Below are positions 42,623-50,823 of a DNA stretch of 64,000 nt, one piece after another. The notes below the pieces were generated by a model. It searched no databases. It saw only the letters and a program-made list of their open reading frames with translations, and had not been told where the DNA came from. Position 1 is the stretch's first letter. The number at the start of each line of letters is the position of its first letter. The stretch comes from Alphaproteobacteria bacterium (GTDB taxonomy: Bacteria > Pseudomonadota > Alphaproteobacteria > UBA9219): positions 237,498 to 301,497 of the forward strand of contig WREW01000001.1 of NCBI GenBank assembly GCA_009779135.1. The letters run 5' to 3'. Made by a program: the position numbers and the translations under genes.

Positions 42623-43966
42623 ATGGCCTTTATTCAACCGCGTACACCTGCCGGAACCTTGGAGCTTTTGCCGCAGGATCAGCAGGTGCATCAATATATG
42701 CTGGATGTGATTCGCAAAAACTATGAAAAGTTCGGCTTTATAGGAATCGAAACGCCGGTTTTCGAGATCAAAGATATGCTCTTGACCAAATCAGGCGGTG
42801 AAACCGAGCAGCAGGTTTATCTGGTTCAATCCACCGGCGCGCAAAAGCAGGGGCAGGAGGCTGATCTTGCGCTGCGTTTTGATCTGACGGTGCCGCTTGC
42901 GCGCTATGTGGCGCAGCATGAACGCGAACTTGCCTTTCCTTTCCGGCGCTATCAGATCCAGCGCGTCTATCGCGGCGAGCGTCCGCAAAAAGGCCGCGCG
43001 CGGGAGTTTTATCAATGCGACATTGACGTCATCGGCAAGGATAAATTGGATGCCGGCTATGACGCCGAAATGCCGGCCATTATTGTTGAGATTTTCACAG
43101 CGCTGGGGCTTGAAGATTTTACGATCCATTTCAACAACCGCAAAGTCCTGCAAGGGCTTTTGAACGCTATGGGCGTTCGTGATGATGAGACGAAAAAACT
43201 GATTTTGCGCGAGATCGACAAGCGCGATAAAATCGGCGATGACAATGTCGCGCAAGCCCTGCAAAAACTGGGCCTCACGCGCGAAAACATCGAAAAGCTT
43301 TTGGCTCTGCTTTCTTATCAAGGCTCAAAGGACGAAGTTCTCGAAAAGCTCCGCGCCATGGAGATCAAAGAGCCGCTTTTTGAGGAAGGCGTGGCCGCGC
43401 TTGCTTTGATGGTGCAATCGCTGCGCGCCCTTGGCGTGGCGGAAAAGTTTACGCGCATTAATCTGGGCATCGCGCGGGGTCTCGATTATTACACAGGCAC
43501 GGTTTATGAAACGCTGCTTGATAAAGCGCCTAAGATAGGCTCCATCTGCTCGGGCGGGCGTTATGAAAATCTGGCCTCGCTTTATACGCGCTCAAAACTG
43601 CCCGGCGTGGGGATCTCAATCGGTTTAACGCGGCTTTATGAGATTTTGGAAGAATTAAATCTTCTGCCGACCGCGCCTGCAACCGTGCAGATTTTTATTC
43701 CGCTTTTGGCCCCCGATCTTCGCGCCGATACGCTGGTGCTTGCCAAAACATTGCGCGCGCAGGGCTTCACTGTCGAAACCTATCTCGAAGACGCCAAGCT
43801 TGAAAAGCAAATGAAATACGCCGCCAAAAAAGAAATCCCCTTTGTTCTTTTGCTGGGCGCGGAAGAAAAGCAAAAAAACATTGTGCAACTTCGGGACATG
43901 AACAGCAAAACACAAACGGAAATCCCGCGCGATCAGCTGATGGCCTCGCTGAAAAACCTCTTATAA
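42623..43966 (+). CDS. hisS: Histidine-tRNA ligase
   Basis: The 447-residue class II synthetase shows the HisRS starts RTPAGTLELLPQDQ and FGFIGIETPVFE, motif 2 with FRRYQIQRVYRGERPQKGRAREFYQCDIDV, the histidine-specific GLDYYTGTVYE, and motif 3 in GVGISIGLTRLYE. The C-terminal anticodon domain begins near residue 350. It charges tRNA-His. The frame is intact and full length. The large PBP-like gene follows after 14 bases and may share its transcript. Confidence 0.96.
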   Translation: MAFIQPRTPAGTLELLPQDQQVHQYMLDVIRKNYEKFGFIGIETPVFEIKDMLLTKSGGETEQQVYLVQSTGAQKQGQEADLALRFDLTVPLARYVAQHERELAFPFRRYQIQRVYRGERPQKGRAREFYQCDIDVIGKDKLDAGYDAEMPAIIVEIFTALGLEDFTIHFNNRKVLQGLLNAMGVRDDETKKLILREIDKRDKIGDDNVAQALQKLGLTRENIEKLLALLSYQGSKDEVLEKLRAMEIKEPLFEEGVAALALMVQSLRALGVAEKFTRINLGIARGLDYYTGTVYETLLDKAPKIGSICSGGRYENLASLYTRSKLPGVGISIGLTRLYEILEELNLLPTAPATVQIFIPLLAPDLRADTLVLAKTLRAQGFTVETYLEDAKLEKQMKYAAKKEIPFVLLLGAEEKQKNIVQLRDMNSKTQTEIPRDQLMASLKNLL

Positions 43967-43980
43967 GGGGACAAAACACC

Positions 43981-46900
43981 ATGTCGCCGCCGCGCCATAA
44001 AAAAAAGGCAGTTGCTCCACCCGCGCGGCGTCCCAAGGCATCTTCAAAAACAACGCGCAAAAAAAAGCCCTACAAGCCTTATCGCATGCGCATGCCCGGC
44101 GCGATCCTTTTGATTCTTTTTGTCATGATGTTCGGTTTTGGCGGCGTGATAGGATCTTTTTGCGCCGAGGAAATTAAAACATCCAGACTTCAGGCGCATT
44201 ATCTTTCTCGTATCGCCAAAGACATCACCTTTGAAATGAAGGAAGGCAAGACGCCCGGCCATTATATTCCTGCATTCGGCCCCTACAACCAGCGTCTGGG
44301 CTATAGCGGTCTTCCCGCTTTTTTCAAGGCGCTTGAGAAAGAAGGCTACAGCATCGCTGCGCAAATGCGCGCGTCACCCATGTATGACCGCGTGATTGCC
44401 GAAGGTTTTTACCCCATTTACCGCCCCAAAACCGTCACCGGCCTGACGATCAAGGATCGCAGCGGCCATCTGCTTTACAGCGCGCAATTTCCCGCGCATG
44501 TTTTTCCGACATTTGAAAGCGTCCCGCCGCTTCTTATTGATACGCTTTTGTTCATTGAAGACCGCGAAGTTCTGAAAGACGGCGCGTTCAGCCACAATCC
44601 CGCCATTGAATGGAGCCGTTTCTTTTACGCGGCTTTCGGACAGGGGCTGCGGTATTTTATGCCTCACATCAACTTTGGCGGCGGAAGCACGCTTGCCACA
44701 CAGATTGAAAAGTTCCGCTTTTCGCCCGGGGGACAGACCAGAGATATTTTTGAAAAAATCCGCCAGATCGTTTCCGCCAGCCTGCGCGTTTATCAGGATG
44801 GCGAGGACACAAGGGAGGCGCGCAAAAAAATAATTCTGGATTACCTCAACAGCACCCCTTTAAGCGCGCGGCAGAACTTCGGCGAGATTCACGCCATAGG
44901 CGACGGGCTTTGGACTTGGTTCGGGCATGATATTGCGACAATAACGGCGGCTTTGAATCTGCCTGAAAGCGACCCTGAATCGTTGCGCGCCAAAGCCACG
45001 CTTTACCGCGATGTGCTCGGCCTTATTCTCGCGCAACGCCGCCCGAGCTATTATCTTTTAACCGACCGCGCGGCTTTGGATGTTTTGACGGATCAGACTT
45101 TGGACAATCTTTTAAAAGGCGGTGTGATTTCGCCGGTTCTGCGCGATGCCTCGCGCAGCGCAAGATTTCGCTTTTTGCCCAATCCGCCGGCCATGCAGCC
45201 GGTTTCTTTCCTCGACCAAAAAGCGCCCAATGCCCTGCGCGCGCAGCTTCTCAAAACATTGGGCGTTGCCAATCTTTATGCGCTTGACCGGCTGGATCTG
45301 ACAGCCGACAGCACGCTGGATCAGAAGGTTCAAAAAGAACTTATCATTTTTCTTAAAAATATGAGCAACCCCGAACATGTGGAGCGCATCGGCCTTTACG
45401 GCCACCAACTTTTGCAGCCGGAAAGCGATATAAGTCAGGTTCGCTGGAGCGTTTTGCTTTATGAAAAGGGCGATGCCGGCAATTTGCTGCGGCTTCAGGC
45501 GGACAATATTGACGAGCCTTTGGATATGAATGACGGGGCCAAGCTGGATCTCGGCTCCACCGCCAAACTGCGCACGCTTGTTACTTATCTTGAAATTATC
45601 GGCGAACTCCACCGCCGCTATGCAGGGCTTTCAATCGAGGATCTCAAGGAACTGGCGCACGAAGCGCCGGATGCCTTAACGCTTTGGGCCACGACATGGC
45701 TTGCCGCTTATCCCGAAGCGTCTTTGGATGATATGCTTGAAGCGGCGCTTGATCGCAAATACGCAGCTGACCCGCAGGAGGTCTTTTTCACAGGCGGCGG
45801 CCAGCATGTTTTTTCCAACTTTTCAAAAACGGATAATGGACGCATTGTCGATCTGCGCGTGGCCTTGCGCGATTCCATCAATCTTGTTTTTGTGCGTTTG
45901 ATGCGCGACATCGTCAACTACACCATCGCACAAGGCCAGCAAACAAGGCAGGAGCTTTTAAGCGATTCCGACCATCCCGCGCGGCGCGAATATCTCGAAC
46001 GCTATGCCGACAATGAAGGGCAAGTTTTTCTCGGGCGTTATGTCAAAGACTATAACAACCTTGATCGCGCGCAGATTGTCGAGCGCATTGCGCGGCGCGG
46101 GCATAGAGGCGCAACGGCGCGCGCCATCCTGTTCCGCGCGGTGGATCCTACGGCGCCTTTCGGAACCTTTGTGCATTATATGCGGGATGTGGCCGGTCTG
46201 ACGCTGGATCAGGAAAAACTCCGCGCGCTTTTCAACAATTATCCGCCCGAGCGCTATAATCTGTCGGATCGCGCTTATATCACGGGCACAAACCCGCTTG
46301 AGCTTTGGCTGGCCTCGTACAAAATCGCAAATCCGGCAGCCACGCGCAGCGCTATTTTAGCCGTCAGCCGTCCTGTGCGGATTGAAAGCTATGCGTGGCT
46401 GTTTCATCCCAAAAGAAAAGGCGCGCAGGATACGCGCATTCGTATCTTGCTGGAGCTGGACGCTTTCGCGCGCATCCAGCAGCGCTGGGCGCGGCTTGGT
46501 TATCCTTTTGACAGGCTGGTGCCGAGCTTTGCCACATCCATCGGCACATCAGCCGACCGCCCGGGCGCTTTGGCGGAGTTTGTCGGAATCCTCGTCAATG
46601 ACGGCATGCGCAAGCCCATGATGAAGTTTGAGCGTTTGCATTTTGCCAAAGACACCCCTTACGAGACGATCCTCACCCCCGCCAAAGAAACAGGCCTGCG
46701 CGTTTTGGATCCCGCCGTGGCGCGCGCGGCGCGGCGCGTGATGATGGAGGTCGTCCAAAGCGGCACGGCGCGGCGGCTTTATGGAGTCTATACCAATGAA
46801 AAAGGCCAGCCGCTTGTGGTCGGCGGAAAAACAGGAACAGGCGATCATCGCTATGATGAATACGGCCCCGGGCACAGGCTGATTTCCTCGCGCGTGGTCA

Positions 46901-47238
46901 ACCGCACGGCCACGCTGGTGTTTTTTATCGGCGACCGCTTTTTCGGCACAATCACCGCACATGTGGCCGGCCCAAAAGCTGGCGATTATAAGTTCACAAG
47001 CGCCCTGTCCTCACAAATGCTGAAATCCCTTGCGCCCGTGCTCCAGCCCCTCATCGCCCGCCCGGGATTGTTGGAAGATAAAGATGTTCTTTTGACTATA
47101 GAGCAACCCGCCACATTGCCGCAGGAACCGCCGCAGAAACCGGAAATCAAAAAACCACCAAAACCCACAACGCCGCCCAAACAAACGCCAATCCGGACTT
47201 ACGATCAGGATCTCTTGATGGACGTGCTGCCGCGTTAA
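43981..47238 (+). CDS. Large divergent class A penicillin-binding-protein-like protein
   Basis: The 1085-residue protein has a basic cytoplasmic N-terminus and one membrane anchor (about 38-60). A GT51-like domain (about 180-340) has FIEDRE at 192-197, GGSTLATQIEKF at 234-245 and FEKIRQIVSASLRV at 257-270. The transpeptidase domain has S526-TAK529, S632-I-N634 and K950-TG. The roughly 315-residue distance between SxN and KTG is long and implies an inserted helical domain. GT motifs depart from classic PBPs: the usual glutamate of the R-K-x-x-E motif appears as Gln262. The C-terminus is Pro/Lys-rich. It should act in periplasmic peptidoglycan synthesis, perhaps mainly as a transpeptidase. Confidence 0.82.
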   Translation: MSPPRHKKKAVAPPARRPKASSKTTRKKKPYKPYRMRMPGAILLILFVMMFGFGGVIGSFCAEEIKTSRLQAHYLSRIAKDITFEMKEGKTPGHYIPAFGPYNQRLGYSGLPAFFKALEKEGYSIAAQMRASPMYDRVIAEGFYPIYRPKTVTGLTIKDRSGHLLYSAQFPAHVFPTFESVPPLLIDTLLFIEDREVLKDGAFSHNPAIEWSRFFYAAFGQGLRYFMPHINFGGGSTLATQIEKFRFSPGGQTRDIFEKIRQIVSASLRVYQDGEDTREARKKIILDYLNSTPLSARQNFGEIHAIGDGLWTWFGHDIATITAALNLPESDPESLRAKATLYRDVLGLILAQRRPSYYLLTDRAALDVLTDQTLDNLLKGGVISPVLRDASRSARFRFLPNPPAMQPVSFLDQKAPNALRAQLLKTLGVANLYALDRLDLTADSTLDQKVQKELIIFLKNMSNPEHVERIGLYGHQLLQPESDISQVRWSVLLYEKGDAGNLLRLQADNIDEPLDMNDGAKLDLGSTAKLRTLVTYLEIIGELHRRYAGLSIEDLKELAHEAPDALTLWATTWLAAYPEASLDDMLEAALDRKYAADPQEVFFTGGGQHVFSNFSKTDNGRIVDLRVALRDSINLVFVRLMRDIVNYTIAQGQQTRQELLSDSDHPARREYLERYADNEGQVFLGRYVKDYNNLDRAQIVERIARRGHRGATARAILFRAVDPTAPFGTFVHYMRDVAGLTLDQEKLRALFNNYPPERYNLSDRAYITGTNPLELWLASYKIANPAATRSAILAVSRPVRIESYAWLFHPKRKGAQDTRIRILLELDAFARIQQRWARLGYPFDRLVPSFATSIGTSADRPGALAEFVGILVNDGMRKPMMKFERLHFAKDTPYETILTPAKETGLRVLDPAVARAARRVMMEVVQSGTARRLYGVYTNEKGQPLVVGGKTGTGDHRYDEYGPGHRLISSRVVNRTATLVFFIGDRFFGTITAHVAGPKAGDYKFTSALSSQMLKSLAPVLQPLIARPGLLEDKDVLLTIEQPATLPQEPPQKPEIKKPPKPTTPPKQTPIRTYDQDLLMDVLPR

Positions 47239-47258
47239 AGAGCCAGCCCTATATCCCT

Positions 47259-47343
47259 CGTCATCCTCGGTCAATCGCGAAGCGGTTGAGCAGGGGATCT
47301 GACGTTAGCTCCCGTCTTCTTGCTCAGCACACCCCGAGGATAA
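47259..47343. repeat. Dispersed palindromic repeat, family B, copy 3, entering a coding region
   Basis: The outer arms CGTCATCCTCGG and CCGAGGATAAC are slightly decayed; the inner part GGGGATCTGACGTTAG is recognisable, but its partner has been altered to CTCCCGTCTTCTTGC. It spans the stop codon and last 23 codons of the minus-strand membrane protein gene and lies 3' of the PBP-like gene. Confidence 0.84.
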
Positions 47344-48008
47344 CATTCAAGGGTTGCACCGCTGAATTGGCAATTTTCCGGAATCGGAGTTTTCTCCACA
47401 GAACGCGATAAAACAAAGATGATGAAAACGAAAGGCACGACCAAAGCCAATACAAGCAACGCAATATTTAGCTTTCTAAATCGCAGAGGACTGCTTCTTG
47501 TCAGGATGCAGCGCAGCCCATAACCGAGAAGCCCGATGATGATGGGAACGATGAAAAGAAACGGAAGATCCTGTATATTATACTTCCCTGTAAACGAATC
47601 CGGTGTTATAAACACGGAAAGAAAAAGAGCTAAATGAAAATAATACAAAATATTTCCAAAGAGTGGTGAAAAAGGTGGAAAAACACTATTGCCAGTCCGA
47701 GCATAACATATGCCCCATACACCGATGAGAAAGAAGAAAAGCCAAGAAAAATACAAAAAAACTGTTGGAAGGATTCTATCGCTAGTGGGAGGACAACAGT
47801 GGTGAGCCAAGAACGAAACAGGGTTGGAACCCCAGACTATTGATCTTGCCGGGCAAGCACAACCATGAAAAATCTCAGAAAACAAATCCGTAAAGAGATA
47901 AAGAATACCAGGAGAAATCAACACGGCTAACGTAACTATCCAGATACCCAGAACATAGAAAAACGCCCTGCCCAAGCGCTTCATTATCCCCTTCACCTTT
48001 TCCGCCAT
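47271..48008 (-). CDS. AT-rich multi-spanning membrane protein, unknown function
   Basis: The 245-residue product has five or so hydrophobic segments (IWIVTLAVLISPGILYLF, FLYFSWLFFFLIGVWGI, ILYYFHLALFLSVFI, FLFIVPIIIGLLGYG, IALLVLALVVPFVFIIF) and a Cys-rich loop HGCACPARS...HHCCPP. I do not recognise the family. The DNA is visibly more AT-rich than its neighbours, with different codon use, which hints at transfer or relaxed selection. An ATG eight codons inside (47984) also has an SD (AAGGGG). The last 23 residues, ...GVLSKKTGANVRSPAQPLRD, are encoded by the family B repeat, so the original C-terminus has been replaced or extended. Confidence 0.6.
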   Translation of the reverse strand: MAEKVKGIMKRLGRAFFYVLGIWIVTLAVLISPGILYLFTDLFSEIFHGCACPARSIVWGSNPVSFLAHHCCPPTSDRILPTVFLYFSWLFFFLIGVWGICYARTGNSVFPPFSPLFGNILYYFHLALFLSVFITPDSFTGKYNIQDLPFLFIVPIIIGLLGYGLRCILTRSSPLRFRKLNIALLVLALVVPFVFIIFVLSRSVEKTPIPENCQFSGATLECYPRGVLSKKTGANVRSPAQPLRD

Positions 48009-48108
48009 AGCCCTCTCCCTGTAAATCCGCCTGAAAACCCTATCTTACCCCCCGTTCGAACTCAACTAATATTTGCCAAATGCTCTTATTCTTTTTATTC
48101 TAAAGCGC

Positions 48109-48654
48109 ATGATGAAGAAAATGGCTTTGATGGCGTTTGCCCTGTTGCTTGCGCCCCACCCAGCGCAAGCTCAACCCCAGCCCGAGTCGCTGGGGACATT
48201 CGGCTATTGGGAAACCTATAAAATGCGCGAAAGTCAGGGGCTTGTTTGTTATATGTCAATCACCGCCCCGCCGCCGAGCAAAGAGGGCAACAAAACTCGC
48301 CGCGGGCAGGTTGTTTTGATGATCGCCCACCGTCCGGCTGAAAAGGCTGTGAATGTTGTCAGCTACACAGCCGGCCTGCGCTACAAAAGCGCAAGCGATC
48401 TTATCGTCAAAGCTGACGGGCAAGAGTTCAGTCTTTTCACGCAAGGCAATGCCGCATGGGCGCGTGATCCGGCGACAGATCAGGCTTTGACAAATGCGCT
48501 AAGGCGGGCCGCCCGCGCCACCTTTTGGGGGATGAGCGCTCAGGGTGAGCGTATCGCTGACGCCGTCAATCTTAAAGGCAGCGCCAAAGCCTATGAGGCG
48601 ATCTCGCAGGCCTGCGCGGTTCCCTTTGAAAAACTTACATCTTCGGGCAAATAA
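48109..48654 (+). CDS. IalB-family exported protein
   Basis: The 181-residue protein begins MMKKMALMAFALLLAPHPAQA, a clear signal peptide cut near AQA-QP. A second ATG (48112) is equally possible, and an upstream ATG at 48073 lacks signal character. The mature part shows the invasion-associated locus B pattern: WETYKMRESQGLVCYMS, a central beta region, DQALTNALRRAARATFWGMS and a final QAC, with two cysteines likely paired. IalB proteins are periplasmic or membrane-linked in many alphaproteobacteria, and most are not tied to invasion. It stands between the unknown membrane protein gene (divergent) and rlmN. Confidence 0.82.
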   Translation: MMKKMALMAFALLLAPHPAQAQPQPESLGTFGYWETYKMRESQGLVCYMSITAPPPSKEGNKTRRGQVVLMIAHRPAEKAVNVVSYTAGLRYKSASDLIVKADGQEFSLFTQGNAAWARDPATDQALTNALRRAARATFWGMSAQGERIADAVNLKGSAKAYEAISQACAVPFEKLTSSGK

Positions 48655-48703
48655 AACGTAAGTTTTGACAAAAGCCCGTTTAAAAAGGCATAGAAAAACC
48701 CTT

Positions 48704-49876
48704 ATGACGATGGACACGCACAATATCGAAGGCCACGCCGCGCGCTTCGCCCCGCCGCAAGCGCCCCAAGACGGCCCCCTTAATCTGGTCGGCCTGACGC
48801 TTGAAGAAATACAAAAAGCGATCAAAGCGCTGGATCTGGAAAGCTTTCGCGCCAAACAGATTTGGACGGCGCTTTATTGCCACGGCCTTCGTGATTTTGA
48901 GCAGATGACAACCCTTGCGCGGCCCGTCCGCCAGAAACTTGCGGATCATTTTTTTATAGGAAGGCCCGAAATCAAAGCCATGCAAAAATCCGTGGACGGA
49001 TCATGCAAATGGCTTTTGGCGATGGAGGACGGACATGAGATCGAGATGGTCTATATTCCCGAAGAAGACCGCGGCGCTTTATGCGTTTCTTGTCAGGTCG
49101 GCTGCACCAACAGCTGCACTTTTTGCCATACGGGAACCATGCGCCTTGTAAGAAATCTTTCTGCGGCTGAGATCGTCATGCAGGTGATGATCGCGCGTGA
49201 TGAGCTTAAAGACTGGAAAGTGCCCGCGCTTGAAAAAAGAAAACTCTCAAACCTTGTCTTGATGGGGATGGGCGAGCCGCTTTTCAATTACGACAATGTC
49301 GCCAAAGCGCTGAAAATCATTATGAATGACAGTGGTCTTGCTTTGGGGCGGCGCAAAATCACGCTTTCCACCTCGGGCGTTGTGCCGATGATGGAGCGTT
49401 GCGGGCGTGAGCTTGGCGTAAATCTTGCGATCAGCCTTCACGCGGTTTCGGATGAAGTGCGCAGCCGGCTTGTGCCGCTGAACAAAAAATATCCGATCAA
49501 GGATCTTTTGCAGGCATGCAGAAATTACCCCGCGGCCAGCAACGCGCGGCGGATCACCTTTGAATATGTCATGCTCAAAGGCATCAATGACAGCATGGAA
49601 GACGCCCGCGCGCTGGTAAAGCTTTTGCGCGGCATTCCGGCGAAGATCAATCTTCTCCCCTACAACAACTGGCCCGGAAGCCCTTATGAGGGTTCAGATG
49701 AAAAAACCATGCAGACTTTCGGCGATTACCTCAACGCCCAAGGCTACGCCAGCCCCGTCCGCTCCCCAAGAGGCCGCGACATCATGGCCGCCTGCGGGCA
49801 ACTAAAGTCGGCTTCGGTTCGCTCCCCTCTCTTGTCATCCTCGGGCAACCGCGAAGCGGTTGAGCCGGGGATCTGA
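48704..49876 (+). CDS. rlmN: 23S rRNA (adenine2503-C2)/tRNA methyltransferase RlmN
   Basis: From ATG 48704 (48710 is also possible) the product is 390 residues. The radical-SAM cluster cysteines are C134, C138 and C141 in GCTNSCTFCHTG, and the N-terminal HhH-like domain is LESFRAKQIWTALYCHG. The C-terminal catalytic cysteine is in RGRDIMAACGQLK. It methylates A2503 of 23S rRNA and A37 of some tRNAs. After CGQLK the last residues, ending SSSGNREAVEPGI, come from the family B repeat that contains the stop codon, so the enzyme carries a foreign tail beyond its essential cysteine. Confidence 0.95.
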   Translation: MTMDTHNIEGHAARFAPPQAPQDGPLNLVGLTLEEIQKAIKALDLESFRAKQIWTALYCHGLRDFEQMTTLARPVRQKLADHFFIGRPEIKAMQKSVDGSCKWLLAMEDGHEIEMVYIPEEDRGALCVSCQVGCTNSCTFCHTGTMRLVRNLSAAEIVMQVMIARDELKDWKVPALEKRKLSNLVLMGMGEPLFNYDNVAKALKIIMNDSGLALGRRKITLSTSGVVPMMERCGRELGVNLAISLHAVSDEVRSRLVPLNKKYPIKDLLQACRNYPAASNARRITFEYVMLKGINDSMEDARALVKLLRGIPAKINLLPYNNWPGSPYEGSDEKTMQTFGDYLNAQGYASPVRSPRGRDIMAACGQLKSASVRSPLLSSSGNREAVEPGI

Positions 49877-49932
49877 CGTTAGCCTAACGTCAGATCCCCG
49901 GGTTCTTGCTGTGCAAGCCCCGAGGATGACAA
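49832..49932. repeat. Dispersed palindromic repeat, family B, copy 4, inside two coding ends
   Basis: TTGTCATCCTCGGG and CCCCGAGGATGACAA are perfect outer arms. GGGGATCTGACGTTAG and CTAACGTCAGATCCCC are perfect inner arms around a two-base centre. It is the best-preserved copy. It supplies the stop codon and tail of rlmN on one strand and the stop codon and tail of the acetyltransferase on the other. Confidence 0.93.
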
Positions 49933-50814
49933 AAAGAATGAGCCTTCTTTCAAGATCGCAGAACACCAGTCCGCAGTGCGCCGAAAACCAAGAGATTCAT
50001 AAGTCCGAATGGCATCAGGGCGCGAGGCGGAAAGTACGGCGGTGCGCAAATCAGGATATTCCTGCATCAAGGTTTTAAGGCCATATCCCGCCACCGCTCG
50101 CCCATAACCTTGATTGCGCAGATCCATGAACGTAAAGACAGGGCCTATAATCACCACGCCAGAAACGCAGCTTTCAATGCCGCAGAAGGAAACAAGAGCG
50201 CCCGCTTTCTCCAGCATAAAGGTCCATCCGTTCTTTAACCGAAGATCAACTTCCTTCTCGATCGAAGCTTTTATCTCCGGCGTCGACGTAACATTTTTGG
50301 TTTCCATGTTAAAAGCCATGCGTCCATCAATCAGCAAAGCACGGTCTTTTTCTTCGGCAAGCCGCAAAGAAGGATCTTCCGGCAAAGCTGGCAGCCGTAG
50401 ATTCTCAAGATCAAGACGGAAATTACCGCCCTCTCTGTACCCGCGAAACACGTCCGGCGGCAACGCAAGAGCCGCGATAACAGCATCCACATGCAGTGTA
50501 GGACCGTCAACAGCTTCAAGCAAACCGCCCCGTTTGACAATAGCCGTCCGTGCCGCTTGCGCCAAAAGCGGCAAACTATCCGGATTTTCCGCATAAATAC
50601 GAATCTTATTGGCCCATGAATAGGACAAAACCCCGACAAGCCGCTGCCCTTCAAACGCGCCGAAATATTCAGCCTCAAGCGGCCTGCCTTCATAAACAAG
50701 TCCGGCAACCTGAGCTTCCGCGCGTATAATATCAGCCATCACCGTGCATGGCGCCAAAAAAGCGTCAAGCGCGGCAGCATCTGTTGGAAACAAGGGGCGT
50801 GTGGTGAGAGTCAT
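49879..50814 (-). CDS. GNAT-family N-acetyltransferase
   Basis: The 311-residue protein has an N-terminal degenerate acetyltransferase-like region (to about 165) and a C-terminal GNAT domain. VIIGPVFTFMDLRNQGYGRAVAGYG contains the acetyl-CoA loop R-N-Q-G-Y-G-R-A, and AIRTYESLGFRRT is the final GNAT motif. Two-part proteins of this kind acetylate small molecules or proteins; the substrate is unknown. The last 17 or so residues, LSSSGLAQQEPGDLTLG, are encoded by the family B repeat. It is convergent with rlmN. Confidence 0.8.
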   Translation of the reverse strand: MTLTTRPLFPTDAAALDAFLAPCTVMADIIRAEAQVAGLVYEGRPLEAEYFGAFEGQRLVGVLSYSWANKIRIYAENPDSLPLLAQAARTAIVKRGGLLEAVDGPTLHVDAVIAALALPPDVFRGYREGGNFRLDLENLRLPALPEDPSLRLAEEKDRALLIDGRMAFNMETKNVTSTPEIKASIEKEVDLRLKNGWTFMLEKAGALVSFCGIESCVSGVVIIGPVFTFMDLRNQGYGRAVAGYGLKTLMQEYPDLRTAVLSASRPDAIRTYESLGFRRTADWCSAILKEGSFFLSSSGLAQQEPGDLTLG

Positions 50815-50823
50815 TATAAAAAC

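Noticed and set aside
19220-49932. Recurring palindromes as CRISPR repeats
   Set aside because: Copies are single, kilobases apart, variable in length and lack spacers of regular size.
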